From positions 1-64,000 of the forward strand of contig REEU01000191.1 of assembly GCA_007694905.1 (NCBI GenBank): 64,000 nucleotides of DNA, in the 5' to 3' direction. The notes beneath the pieces are model-generated. The model had not been told where the DNA came from. It worked only from the letters and a program-made list of their open reading frames with translations, and did no database searches. Below, one piece after another: positions 50,632 to 58,992 of the stretch. The stretch comes from Gammaproteobacteria bacterium. GTDB lineage: Bacteria > Pseudomonadota > Gammaproteobacteria > Pseudomonadales > Azotimanducaceae. The position numbers and the translations under genes are program-made. Numbering within the stretch: position 1 is the stretch's first letter; every line of letters starts with the position of its first letter.

Positions 50632-53447
50632 GCACGGGTGCGGCGACACTGACGTTGGTGATGTTTTCCAGCTTCTGGCCCTTCGGAGACCGGGAAGCTG
50701 ACCGGTCGACTGATCCGACCATTGCCACTCTGGATGCCGGTCCCGTGGCCGTCCGGGAGCTGCAGGTGGGGGCAGCACCGCCGCTCGAGGCGGATACGGG
50801 GCGCGCGATGCAGCAGTACCGCGCATTGCTGGAGTTGGACGCGGTGCCCGATGCCATGCGCCTGCAGGCGCTGCGCCGACTGGCGGATCTGGAACTGCAG
50901 ACCGGTCTGGCGCTACAGGCGGACATGACCGACGAGGTGGCGGCCAGGCGCTACATCGAAGCTGCGGTGGCCGGCTACAGTGAGCTGCTGGCCAACTGGC
51001 CGGGGCTTCAGGAAACGGATCGCCTGCTCTACCAGCGTGCCCGTGCGCAGGACGCGCTGGGTGATACCGAAGCGGCGCTGGCCGGGCTGGACCTTCTGGT
51101 GCAGGCGCATCCCGCGAGCCCCTACGCGGCAGAAGCGCAGTTCCGGCGCGGTGAGCGGCTGTTCGTTGAGGGGCGTCATCTGGAAGCGGAAGACGCGTAC
51201 GCAGCGGTACTCGCGCATCCCCAAGGCAGCCCGTTCCGCGACCAAGCGCTCTACAAGCTCGGTTGGACGCGTTACCGGCTTGGGGAATATCAGTCTGGAG
51301 TCGAGCCCTTCATGGCCCTGCTCGATTTCCGTTTCGGCGCTGACGCGGATCCCGATCTCGATGGCTTGAGCCGTGCAGAACGGGAACTCTACGAGGACAC
51401 GCTGCGGGTGCTCGCCCTCGGATTCTCGTATGTCGATGGACCCGCCGCCATCGATGCAGTGATGGCGGAGCAGGGCGACCGGAACTGGTCCCACCTGCTG
51501 TATGCATCGCTGGGACAGCTGTATCTCGTTCAGGAACGCTACCGGGACGCGGCTTCGGCGTTCGGTGCCTTCGTCGACGGCCGCGTGAACCACGTCCGCG
51601 CGCCTGGATTTCAACAGGCCGTGATCGACGCCTATACCCAAGGCCGTTTTCCGTCGCTGGTGCTCGACGCCAAGGAGGACTACGTCGTCCGTTATGGCCT
51701 TGACGCCGACTTCTGGCGGCAGCGTGACACTGACGATCACGCCGAGGTGCTCGATCTGCTGCATCTGCATCTCGCTGATCTGGCGGAGCACGACCACGCG
51801 CTGGCGCAGGACAGCGGCGAGTGGGCGGATCAGGCCCGCGCGGTGAACTGGTATCGCAAGCTGCTGGCCTGGTTTCCTGAGGATCCGCGTGCCGGCCAGC
51901 ACAGCTTCCTGCTCGCGGAGCTGTTGCTGGAAGCGCAGCGCTTCGAGGAAGCCACTGCGGCCTATCTGGCGTCCGCTTACGATCACGGTGACCATGCCGA
52001 TGCTGCAGAAGCCGGCTATGCGGCGTTGCTGGCCGCACGACGACACGAAGCGTCGCTCGAGAACGACGCGCGCACTTCGTGGCAGGCCGACCTCGCCGAG
52101 TGGTCGCTGCGTTTCGCGGTGACCTTCCCGGATCACCCCGAGGCTGTTCCGGTGCTGACGGTGCTGGCCGAAGAGCGCTTCGCTGCGGGTGAGTTTCTGG
52201 AAGCAATCTCCGTCGCCGAGCGGGTCGTGCAACACCAGCCGCCTGCAGACGCAGCGGCGGCAACCACCGCATGGACGGTGATTGCCCATGCCCAGTTTGA
52301 TCTCGGGCACTACCACGAAGCTGAGCAGGCCTATCGCCTGCTGCAGGGCAGAGAGCTGCCCGCGGAACGCTTCGATGCCTTCACAGACCGCATCGTCGCT
52401 GCCGTCTTCAGGCAGGGTGAGCAGGCGCGGGCTGCCGGTGAGGTCGATGCAGCCGTGCACCATTTCGTCCGCCTCGGCGTCGAGGTTCCTGATGCACCGG
52501 AGGCGGGCAATGCGCTCTACGACGCCGGCGCACTGCTTTACGCGCATGAGCGCTGGACCGAAGCCGCACCGCTGCTCGAGCGCTTCCGTGATGCCTATCC
52601 GCGGCACGCGCTGGCCCTCGATGCGACCCGCCTGCTTGCGACGGCGCTGCGGGAGGATGCCCAGCTCGCGGCTGCCGCGCGGGAGTTCGAACGCGTGTCC
52701 TCAGCTGACGTGCTCGAGTCCGATCTGCGGCGTGAGTCGCTGTGGGAGGCTGCTGACCTCTATCAGCAGGCCGGGCAGGCGTCGCAGCGCCGCCGGGTCC
52801 TCGTCGAGATCGTCGATCGCTTTCCCCGGCCGGTCGCACAAGCGCTGGAGGCGCGACATCAGCTCGCGGAACTGGCGCGGGAGTCGGATGACGCCGGTGA
52901 GCGTCGCCGCTGGCTCGAGGCCATCGTCGCTGTGGATCGTGAGCTCGGTGCCGCCCGCACCGATCGCAGCCGTTATCTAGCGGCGCACGCCAGCCTGGAA
53001 CTCGCAGAACCGCTCCGGGACAGGTTCATGGACGTGCGCCTCGCCGCGCCGCTCCGGGACAGTCTCCGGCGCAAGCGCGAGCGCATGGAAGCGGCACTGG
53101 CCGCCTATGGTGAAGCGGCTGAGTATGGCGTGACCGCAGTCGTGACCGCGGCCACCTGGCAGATCGCGGAACTCTACTACCAGCTTGCCCGCGACCTGAT
53201 GGAGTCGGAGCGACCATCCGGACTCGCGGACGACGCACTCGAGCAGTACGAGATTCTGCTCGAGGAGCAGGCCTTTCCATTCGAGGAGCAGGCACTGGAC
53301 ATCTTCCTGACCAATGCCGCGCGCGTAGTCGACGGCGTTTACGACGAGTGGGTCAAGGCGAGCTTCGAGCGGCTGGCCAGCATTTCCCCTGGGCGTTACG
53401 CCCGCATCGAACGGAGGGATCTCCTTGCGATCCGGTTCCATGATTAG
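50628..53447 (+). CDS. very large TPR-repeat protein
   Basis: The 939-residue protein is built almost wholly of TPR and TPR-like helical pairs: YAAEAQFRRGERLFVEGRHL, LYKLGWTRYRLGEYQSGVEP, LYASLGQLYLVQERYRDAAS, and more to the end. The N-terminus has a weak hydrophobic segment (ATLTLVMFSSFWPFGD), so export is plausible but not certain. The ATGA overlap with the preceding TPR gene fixes the start. Proteins of this type form large protein-binding solenoids; its place in the motor locus suggests a periplasmic scaffold. The end overlaps the next gene by 23 nt. Confidence 0.8.
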   Translation: MSTGAATLTLVMFSSFWPFGDREADRSTDPTIATLDAGPVAVRELQVGAAPPLEADTGRAMQQYRALLELDAVPDAMRLQALRRLADLELQTGLALQADMTDEVAARRYIEAAVAGYSELLANWPGLQETDRLLYQRARAQDALGDTEAALAGLDLLVQAHPASPYAAEAQFRRGERLFVEGRHLEAEDAYAAVLAHPQGSPFRDQALYKLGWTRYRLGEYQSGVEPFMALLDFRFGADADPDLDGLSRAERELYEDTLRVLALGFSYVDGPAAIDAVMAEQGDRNWSHLLYASLGQLYLVQERYRDAASAFGAFVDGRVNHVRAPGFQQAVIDAYTQGRFPSLVLDAKEDYVVRYGLDADFWRQRDTDDHAEVLDLLHLHLADLAEHDHALAQDSGEWADQARAVNWYRKLLAWFPEDPRAGQHSFLLAELLLEAQRFEEATAAYLASAYDHGDHADAAEAGYAALLAARRHEASLENDARTSWQADLAEWSLRFAVTFPDHPEAVPVLTVLAEERFAAGEFLEAISVAERVVQHQPPADAAAATTAWTVIAHAQFDLGHYHEAEQAYRLLQGRELPAERFDAFTDRIVAAVFRQGEQARAAGEVDAAVHHFVRLGVEVPDAPEAGNALYDAGALLYAHERWTEAAPLLERFRDAYPRHALALDATRLLATALREDAQLAAAAREFERVSSADVLESDLRRESLWEAADLYQQAGQASQRRRVLVEIVDRFPRPVAQALEARHQLAELARESDDAGERRRWLEAIVAVDRELGAARTDRSRYLAAHASLELAEPLRDRFMDVRLAAPLRDSLRRKRERMEAALAAYGEAAEYGVTAVVTAATWQIAELYYQLARDLMESERPSGLADDALEQYEILLEEQAFPFEEQALDIFLTNAARVVDGVYDEWVKASFERLASISPGRYARIERRDLLAIRFHD

Positions 53448-54087
53448 TGCGTGGGGTGACGCCGTCAGTCGGCTGGTCCGCTTCAGCTGCGCCTGCCTGT
53501 GCGCAGCCCTGCTCATCGGCTGCGCCACGTCCGGCGATCGTGCGGAGCGTTCCGGTTCGGCACTGGAGCAGGTGCCGGCGTCGGTCCTCGATCGCTATGC
53601 GGATGGTGTGGCTGCGCTGGAGGCGGGCCATGTGGCCCGTGCCACAGCGACGTTCGAAGTCCTCGCGCGCGAGTATCCGCAGTACTCCGGTCCGCTGCGG
53701 CAGCTCGCGTGGCTGGCCGTCGACGATGGTGACGATGCGGCGGCAATGGACTATCTGCTGCGCGCGCTCGAAGTGTGTGAGGCCTGCGCGCCCGTGCTGA
53801 CGGATCTCGGTGTGCTGCATCGGCAGCACGGAGAGTTCGATGCCGCAGAGCAGGCCTACCGCGACGCGCTTGCGGCGGATCGCGACTACGCGCCGGCCCA
53901 TTTCAATCTGGCGGTGCTGTTCGAGCTGTACCGGATGCGTCCGCGTCCAGCCATCGAGCATTACGAACACTACCTTGAACTTGCAGAGGATGACCCCGAC
54001 GCTCGCCTGATCCGCGCCTGGGTGGCGGACCTGGAGCGGCAGGCGGCGAACCTTTCGAGTACTGCACAGATCGAGGCGAGACCATGA
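53425..54087 (+). CDS. TPR lipoprotein
   Basis: The 220-residue protein has a lipoprotein signal (lipobox LLIGC near residue 33) and about four TPR units (GVAALEAGHVARATATFEVL, GVLHRQHGEFDAAEQAYRDA, FNLAVLFELYRMRPRPAIEH). GGAGG lies 8 nt before a TTG at 53425, which is taken as start; an ATG at 53440 is the alternative. It ends 4 nt into the next ATG. The anchor suggests a link between the envelope membrane and the TPR scaffold. Confidence 0.75.
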   Translation: MRSGSMISAWGDAVSRLVRFSCACLCAALLIGCATSGDRAERSGSALEQVPASVLDRYADGVAALEAGHVARATATFEVLAREYPQYSGPLRQLAWLAVDDGDDAAAMDYLLRALEVCEACAPVLTDLGVLHRQHGEFDAAEQAYRDALAADRDYAPAHFNLAVLFELYRMRPRPAIEHYEHYLELAEDDPDARLIRAWVADLERQAANLSSTAQIEARP

Positions 54088-54407
54088 CGGGATCACGGAC
54101 GGCTGCATGGATGATGGTTCTGTTCCTGTCCGGAGGCGCAGGCGCTGAGCCGGCGCACCGGCTGGAACTCGATCGCAGTGCGATCCGGGGCAATCAGGAA
54201 CTGCCGCGGGTCATGGTGATTCTGCCCTGGAAGGATCCGGGCATGGCAGAGCTGGCCGGACGTCCTTTCAACAGCCTGATCGAGGAGGTGCTCTCGCCGG
54301 TGGATCGGGACGAGTTCCGGCGTGAGTTGAATTATTTCGAACAACTGCAGGCCGCCGGGCCTGGAGCAGGTGCTTCCGCAAACAGCGAGGAGGTCAGTGG
54401 ACCATGA
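54084..54407 (+). CDS. small exported protein, unknown family
   Basis: The 107-residue protein has a signal peptide (MVLFLSGGAGAE cleavage region) and a short mature domain with GNQELPRVMVILPWKDPGMA and a charged helix (VDRDEFRRELNYFEQLQA). I do not recognise it. It is tightly coupled: it overlaps the TPR lipoprotein gene upstream and the ExbB gene downstream by ATGA, implying stoichiometric production with the motor. Confidence 0.7.
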   Translation: MTGSRTAAWMMVLFLSGGAGAEPAHRLELDRSAIRGNQELPRVMVILPWKDPGMAELAGRPFNSLIEEVLSPVDRDEFRRELNYFEQLQAAGPGAGASANSEEVSGP

Positions 54408-55075
54408 ACATCTACGCGGGAATCGTCGGGTTCTTCCAGAGCGGCGGGGTCTTCATGTACCCGATCGTCGTCGTGCTGGCGCTCGGCCTTGCCATCGCCA
54501 TCGAGCGCTGGCTGTTTCTGGCCCGAACCAGCATGCGCAACCGGAGTCTCTGGAACGAGATCACGCCCTACATTCAGCAGGGTCGCTTCAATGAGGCGGC
54601 CACCCTCACCAGTGAGGCGAAGTCGTCCATCGGTACGATTCTGAACTACGGGCTGGCGCGCATCCGCACGGCAGGCCGTCGCGACGACATCGAGCGGGCG
54701 ATGGAAGAAAGCATGATGGAGGTGACGCCTCATCTCGAGAAGCGCACCCACTATCTGGCCACGTTCGCCAACATCGCGACGCTGCTCGGACTGCTCGGCA
54801 CCATCATCGGTCTGATCCGCGCCTTCACGGCGGTCGCCGGTGCGAACCCGGCCGAGAAAGCGGATCTGCTGTCGGCAAGCATCTCCGTAGCCATGAACAC
54901 CACCGCGTTCGGCCTGATGGTGGCGATTCCGCTGCTGCTCATGCATGCCCTGCTGCAGACAAAGACCACCGAGATCATTGACAGTCTGGAGATGGTGTCC
55001 GTGAAGTTCCTCAATGCGGTAGACGATCGTCGGCCCAAGCAGGCATCGCCGACCCGTCAGCAAAGCCCGGCATGA
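54404..55075 (+). CDS. exbB: MotA/TolQ/ExbB proton-channel protein
   Basis: The 223-residue protein has three transmembrane helices: residues 15-38 (VFMYPIVVVLALGLAIAIER), and a pair in the second half (ATFANIATLLGLLGTIIGLI, and AMNTTAFGLMVAIPLLLMHA), with the family's conserved Thr and Pro-rich pattern. It should surround ExbD-type helices and use the proton gradient to drive the periplasmic machinery. It is 4 nt overlapped by the previous gene and overlaps the first exbD by 4 nt. Confidence 0.93.
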   Translation: MNIYAGIVGFFQSGGVFMYPIVVVLALGLAIAIERWLFLARTSMRNRSLWNEITPYIQQGRFNEAATLTSEAKSSIGTILNYGLARIRTAGRRDDIERAMEESMMEVTPHLEKRTHYLATFANIATLLGLLGTIIGLIRAFTAVAGANPAEKADLLSASISVAMNTTAFGLMVAIPLLLMHALLQTKTTEIIDSLEMVSVKFLNAVDDRRPKQASPTRQQSPA

Positions 55076-55578
55076 GACGGCGGCGGAGCAAGGCGCGGCG
55101 ACAGGAGCAGCAGGAGCTCGACATTACCGCGTTCCTGAATCTGATGGTGATCCTGGTGCCGTTCCTGCTGATCACGGCCGTGTTCTCCCGGCTGGCGATC
55201 ATCGAGCTCAGCGTGCCGACCTCTGCCGACGGTGGTGAAGCCGTGGAAGAGTCCCTGCAGCTCGAGGTCATCGTTCGCGGTGACGCCATCGAGATCGGGG
55301 GCCGTGACGCCGGGCTGTTGACGGTGCTGCCGCGGGACGAGGAGGCCGGCTACGACTTTGCCGGCCTGAATACCTATCTGCAGCGCATCAAGGCGGAGGA
55401 CCCGGATCGGACCGTTGCCACGGTGCTGCTGGAACCGGACGTGAACTACGACGTCCTGGTGCAGGTCATGGATGCCGTGCGGCTTTACGAGGCCGAGGCC
55501 GGAGGCGCCATGGTGCAGGCGGAATTGTTTCCGGACATCGCCGTCGGCGACGCGCCGGCAAGGACCCAGGGGGGCTGA
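55072..55578 (+). CDS. exbD: ExbD/TolR-type protein lacking the channel Asp
   Basis: The 168-residue protein has a basic N-terminus, one transmembrane helix (LDITAFLNLMVILVPFLLIT) and a periplasmic domain. In ExbD/TolR the helix carries an essential Asp (ITPFIDVMLVLLIIF); here the equivalent position is Asn23. This subunit may therefore not carry protons itself, and may pair with the second ExbD, which keeps the Asp. It overlaps the ExbB gene by 4 nt. Confidence 0.85.
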   Translation: MRRRRSKARRQEQQELDITAFLNLMVILVPFLLITAVFSRLAIIELSVPTSADGGEAVEESLQLEVIVRGDAIEIGGRDAGLLTVLPRDEEAGYDFAGLNTYLQRIKAEDPDRTVATVLLEPDVNYDVLVQVMDAVRLYEAEAGGAMVQAELFPDIAVGDAPARTQGG

Positions 55579-55581
55579 AGC

Positions 55582-56121
55582 ATGCGCATGTCGCGCCGGG
55601 CCAAGCGGATGGAGCGCCACCACAAGCGCGGGCGCCGCGGGTCATTGAACATCGTGTCGCTCATGGACATCTTCACGATCCTGGTGTTCTTCCTGCTGGT
55701 GAGTTCCACCGAGGTGGAAGTGCTGCCGAATCCGCGCGATCTCACGCTGCCGGAGTCCGTTGCCGAGGAAGGCGCCAGGGAAACCGTGCTGATTACGGTA
55801 ACGGCCCAGCACATCCTCGTTCAGGGCCAGGTGGTTGCCGATGTGCATGAGGTGCTGGCGCGGGATGCGACGTTGATTCCCGAGCTCGGGGCCGCGTTGC
55901 GCGCACAGACTGACCGTGTCCTGCGGCGCGACGCAGTCACTGACGCGGCCGACCGCGAGGTGACGATCATGGGCGACAAGGGCCTGCCGTTCAGCCTGCT
56001 GCGCCAGGTGATGGCGACCTGCACCGATGCGGAGTACGGAAGGATTTCGCTGGCCGTGTCCCAGCGCGGTCTGGCGGCTGCTGACCATCCACCCCCTGCC
56101 ATCGGGCAGCCGGCCGGCTAG
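55582..56121 (+). CDS. exbD: ExbD/TolR-type protein with intact channel Asp
   Basis: The 179-residue protein has a strongly basic N-terminus and a transmembrane helix (LNIVSLMDIFTILVFFLLVS) with Asp29 at the proton-carrying position. The periplasmic domain is larger than in classical ExbD and includes ETVLITVTAQHILVQGQVVA. It follows the Asn-type ExbD by 3 nt, implying a mixed ExbD pair in one motor. Confidence 0.88.
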   Translation: MRMSRRAKRMERHHKRGRRGSLNIVSLMDIFTILVFFLLVSSTEVEVLPNPRDLTLPESVAEEGARETVLITVTAQHILVQGQVVADVHEVLARDATLIPELGAALRAQTDRVLRRDAVTDAADREVTIMGDKGLPFSLLRQVMATCTDAEYGRISLAVSQRGLAAADHPPPAIGQPAG

Positions 56122-56132
56122 CGGAGTTCGTT

Positions 56133-57104
56133 ATGAGCAGCTATCGACTCTATGCGCTGCCCTGGGACCGGGACGCAGAACAGGAAAAGGCATTCCGCAC
56201 GCTGTTTTTCCGGGTCGTGCTCGCCTTCGCGGTGATGGCAGTGGTGCTCTCCTTCCTGCCGCTGCCGGAACGGGATCCGACGGCGGCGCCTGTGGTGCCG
56301 CCGCGCCTTGCGCGCCTGGTGCTCGAACGAGCAGAACCGCCGCCACCACCGCCGCCACCTCCCGTGCGTGAACGCCCGGCGCAGGAAGTCCGCCCGGAGC
56401 CGGTACGGCCGCAGCCAACACCTCCCGTGGAACGGACGGTGACTCCACCGCCCGTGGCCACCCCGACGCCGCAACCGGAGCCGGTGGACCGGCAGCGGCA
56501 GGCGCGCGAGGAGGCGGCCCAGGCGGGACTGATGCCGCTCGCGGACGAACTCGCTGCACTCAGAGACAACGCAGCGCTCGGTGCTGTCACCACTGCCGAA
56601 GCCCGCATCGGCAGTGTCGGCCAAGCCGAGCGCAGCGAACGCGCCATCCTGACCCGCGATGCGGCCGGTGCCAGCAGTGGCGTGAACACGGCGGCGTTGA
56701 GCCGCGACACGGGTGGCTCGGGCTTGTCGGATCGGGAAACCACCCGCGTGGTGAGCACCGTGGCCGGCATGCGACCGGAGGATGCGATCGAAACTGAGGG
56801 TGACTTCGGCGTACCCGCACGCAGTCGGGAGGAGATCGAACTGGTCTTCGACCGCAACAAGGGTGCGATCTATGCGCTCTACAACCGCGCGCTGCGGGCC
56901 AATCCTGCGCTGCAGGGCAAGCTGGTGCTGCAGTTGACCATCGAGCCGTCCGGTGAGGTGTCCGCCGCCGAAATCGTTTCCAGTGAGCTCGACGACGACG
57001 ACCTCGAGCGACGCCTCATCCAGCGCGTACGGATGTTTCGCTTCGACGACAAGGACGTGGCGCCGGTCACCACCACCAAGCCTATCGACTTCTTCCCGGC
57101 CTGA
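56133..57104 (+). CDS. AgmX/PglI C-terminal-domain TonB-like protein
   Basis: The 323-residue protein has one N-terminal helix (about 22-44: RTLFFRVVLAFAVMAVVLSF), a Pro-rich periplasmic spacer (PPPPPPPPPVRERPAQE, then more Pro to residue 115) and an AgmX/PglI C-terminal domain at about 235-323 (FDRNKGAIYALYNRALRANP, then GKLVLQLTIEPSGEVSAAEI). The layout is TonB-like. It would pass the force of the ExbB/ExbD motor across the envelope to an outer-membrane or surface partner. Last gene of the locus, followed by a terminator. Confidence 0.85.
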   Translation: MSSYRLYALPWDRDAEQEKAFRTLFFRVVLAFAVMAVVLSFLPLPERDPTAAPVVPPRLARLVLERAEPPPPPPPPPVRERPAQEVRPEPVRPQPTPPVERTVTPPPVATPTPQPEPVDRQRQAREEAAQAGLMPLADELAALRDNAALGAVTTAEARIGSVGQAERSERAILTRDAAGASSGVNTAALSRDTGGSGLSDRETTRVVSTVAGMRPEDAIETEGDFGVPARSREEIELVFDRNKGAIYALYNRALRANPALQGKLVLQLTIEPSGEVSAAEIVSSELDDDDLERRLIQRVRMFRFDDKDVAPVTTTKPIDFFPA

Positions 57105-57106
57105 TC

Positions 57107-57139
57107 GCAGGCGCCCACCCGCAGGGGTCGGGTGCCTGC
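57107..57139 (+). terminator. hairpin terminator at the end of the motor operon
   Basis: An imperfect stem pairs GCAGGC...CCC with GGG...GCCTGC just after the AgmX-like stop codon. The T-run is poor. It separates the operon from the convergent toxin-antitoxin genes. Confidence 0.45.
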
Positions 57140-57179
57140 CCGGCGTGCTCCGCGGCATCCAACAGCCGCCAGCCACTCG

Positions 57180-57560
57180 CTACACAGCGTCCACATCGGA
57201 AAGCTTCGACAGTTTCCTATCGAAAGTTCCTACCGGGATGTGTCCGTTCTTTCTTGCAATGGCAACGACCAGGCAGTCGGTGAAACCTACACCGCTACTC
57301 TCCCTGTAGTCATCCAGCGCGAAACGAACCATGTCCGTATCCTGAATCACAAGTTGCTGATGCTCGAGCAGCATTGATATCGCAGTGCAGATGGGAGCCT
57401 TCGTGAGCTCGTAGACTGACTCGAGGACCCAGACAGTCTCAGCAAGCACCAGCCAGGAAACCCATGCTCCACCCGCGACAAAGTCCTCCGCGCGTTGAGT
57501 CTGCTTCTCGTCGTCTCGCGCCAGAAGACGAATGACGACATTGGTGTCAACGGCCCGCAT
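57180..57560 (-). CDS. vapC: PIN-domain toxin (VapC family)
   Basis: The 126-residue PIN protein has the four acidic metal ligands: Asp5 (VDTNVVIRLLARDD), Glu41 (LAETVWVLESV), Asp95 (FTDCLVVAIA) and Asp114 (TFDRKLSKL). It is a likely ribonuclease toxin. The gene overlaps the upstream AbrB-type antitoxin gene by 14 nt, the normal antitoxin-first order. It is convergent with the motor operon. Confidence 0.9.
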   Translation of the reverse strand: MRAVDTNVVIRLLARDDEKQTQRAEDFVAGGAWVSWLVLAETVWVLESVYELTKAPICTAISMLLEHQQLVIQDTDMVRFALDDYRESSGVGFTDCLVVAIARKNGHIPVGTFDRKLSKLSDVDAV

Positions 57561-57807
57561 GTTTCTTCTTCATGCGGGCTTTGATCCCCTTGTCCATGTC
57601 TTCGACAGAGACGACCGGCCTTTCCTTGCGAAAGACGGCCTCATGGATATCGTGGGACGTAAACCGGGAGGCTCGACGTACTACGATCTCTCCATCCTTT
57701 TCTACCCACTCAATGCGTGTGCCAGGCCCTAGATCAAGGCGCCTGCGCACCGCAGCCGGCACAGAGATCTGCCCTTTCGATGTGATCTTTGACACGACGG
57801 GTTCCAT
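57547..57807 (-). CDS. vapB: AbrB/SpoVT-type antitoxin (VapB)
   Basis: The 86-residue protein from ATG 57807 has an N-terminal swapped-hairpin DNA-binding domain (SKITSKGQISVPAAVRRRLD, then GTRIEWVEKDGEIVVRR) and a C-terminal tail that would neutralise the PIN toxin encoded next. It probably autoregulates the pair. A GTG three codons upstream (57816) is an alternative start. The ribosome site is weak. Confidence 0.88.
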   Translation of the reverse strand: MEPVVSKITSKGQISVPAAVRRRLDLGPGTRIEWVEKDGEIVVRRASRFTSHDIHEAVFRKERPVVSVEDMDKGIKARMKKKHAGR

Positions 57808-57842
57808 TGCCTGCACTAATCATTACCTGCGTAAGGAAGATG

Positions 57843-58743
57843 CTATTCGATGCCAGCCCCGATATCAACAGGGAGTACAACCGCCGCGTCACAACACAGC
57901 CGTCGCACCGTCTCCGGCGCCGCCACGCTGCCATCCTCGAACTGCGGTGGATCTTCATGATCGATGGCCGCATGTTCAGGTAACGCTTCCGCGGGAGCGT
58001 GTACCGTGATCAGATAACGATCGGCCGTGTTCAAAGACTCGTCTGCCTCAGGCACTCGGGCAAGGAAACGCTCTGCCATTACCGCCAGCGCATCCGCCCG
58101 CCGCATCGGCGCCTGCTGCTTCTCCGGAACAGCTTCATCAGGAACCCGGTCGCAGAAGGCCCGCCAGGGCTCCGCCTGATCCTCGGAACGCAGCCACTCC
58201 GAGGCCCGCTCCAATGCCTTCAGCAACATCGCGCCCATCTCCGCCGGCACCCGGCCGTCGAACACCACCGAGCCGTCGGTGGCAACGTGGTAGCCCAGAT
58301 GGCGATGGGTCCAGGCATTTAGCGCCGCTCCCGGGGCAGAGAGGTGATCCGCCTGCCGCCGGGCCCGGACCAGCTTCGCCACGTGCTCGGCGGTGGTGGC
58401 CTGCGCCAGCTCGATCAGTTCGGCTTCCGTGTCCCACGTGGCGATGCGGGTGATCGCCCGAACCTTGGAGTAGCTCAACTCCCCCTCCCGGAACGCGTCC
58501 GTGATCTGCGGGAGGTCATCCAGCGCGAGCGATGCGGACGTTTTCCCGGGCGGTGACAAGGTCCATGCCGCAGGTCACGTTCAGCCAATGGGCACAGTCC
58601 GGCCGCTCACGATTCCACGGCCGAAGGGCCTCCAGACGGCGGATGAGTTCGATGAGCCGGTACTCGGCGCCGTGGATGCGGCCGCAGAGGGCCACAACGG
58701 CTTCGGAGAGGGATTCGAAGGTGTCGGAAGGCGCCTGTTCCAT
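57843..58743 (-). pseudogene. DUF222 / HNH endonuclease-like gene, frameshifted and truncated
   Basis: The N-terminal part (58743 to 58516: RLIELIRRLEALRPWNRERP, then CAHWLNVTCGMDLVTARENV) runs into a TGA, while the continuing family sequence lies in a different frame from 58559 down to 57843 (ALDDLPQITDAFREGELSYS, then KVRAITRIATWD). One base missing near 58518 explains this. The gene also lacks the C-terminal HNH nuclease part that DUF222 (13E12-repeat) proteins normally carry, ending RRLCCDAAVVLPVDIGAGIE next to the vapB region. It is dead, and marks this spot as an accessory insertion site. Confidence 0.75.
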
Positions 58744-58767
58744 GGCTGCGCACCCGTTTTCTGATCA

Positions 58768-58782
58768 TGTATACAGTATACA
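58768..58782. promoter_or_regulatory. TGTATAC-A-GTATACA palindrome upstream of the DUF222 remnant
   Basis: A 15-bp perfect palindrome with a central A lies 25 bp upstream of the remnant's start codon, in an AT-rich stretch that probably held its promoter. It has the look of a repressor operator; a LexA-like role is possible but unproved. Confidence 0.4.
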
Positions 58783-58992
58783 AATTGCTCCGATAAAATC
58801 AACCCTAACGACAAGAAAAAGGTGTTCTGAATCGCCTTGTCGTGTCTGGGTCAGCGAGCTTCGACGACACCTCGAATCGAAGCCTGACGGTCTATCTCTC
58901 CCTGCGCGCCAGGGCCGCGGCTTGTCGCGGCTGCTGCTTGTCGGCTATACGATGGCATGGACGCCGATTCGTACTGCTGCCGGGGAGGATGA

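Noticed and set aside
50913-52607. 564-codon minus-strand frame opposite the large TPR gene
   Set aside because: Antisense shadow of a clear TPR protein that is overlapped and coupled with its neighbours.
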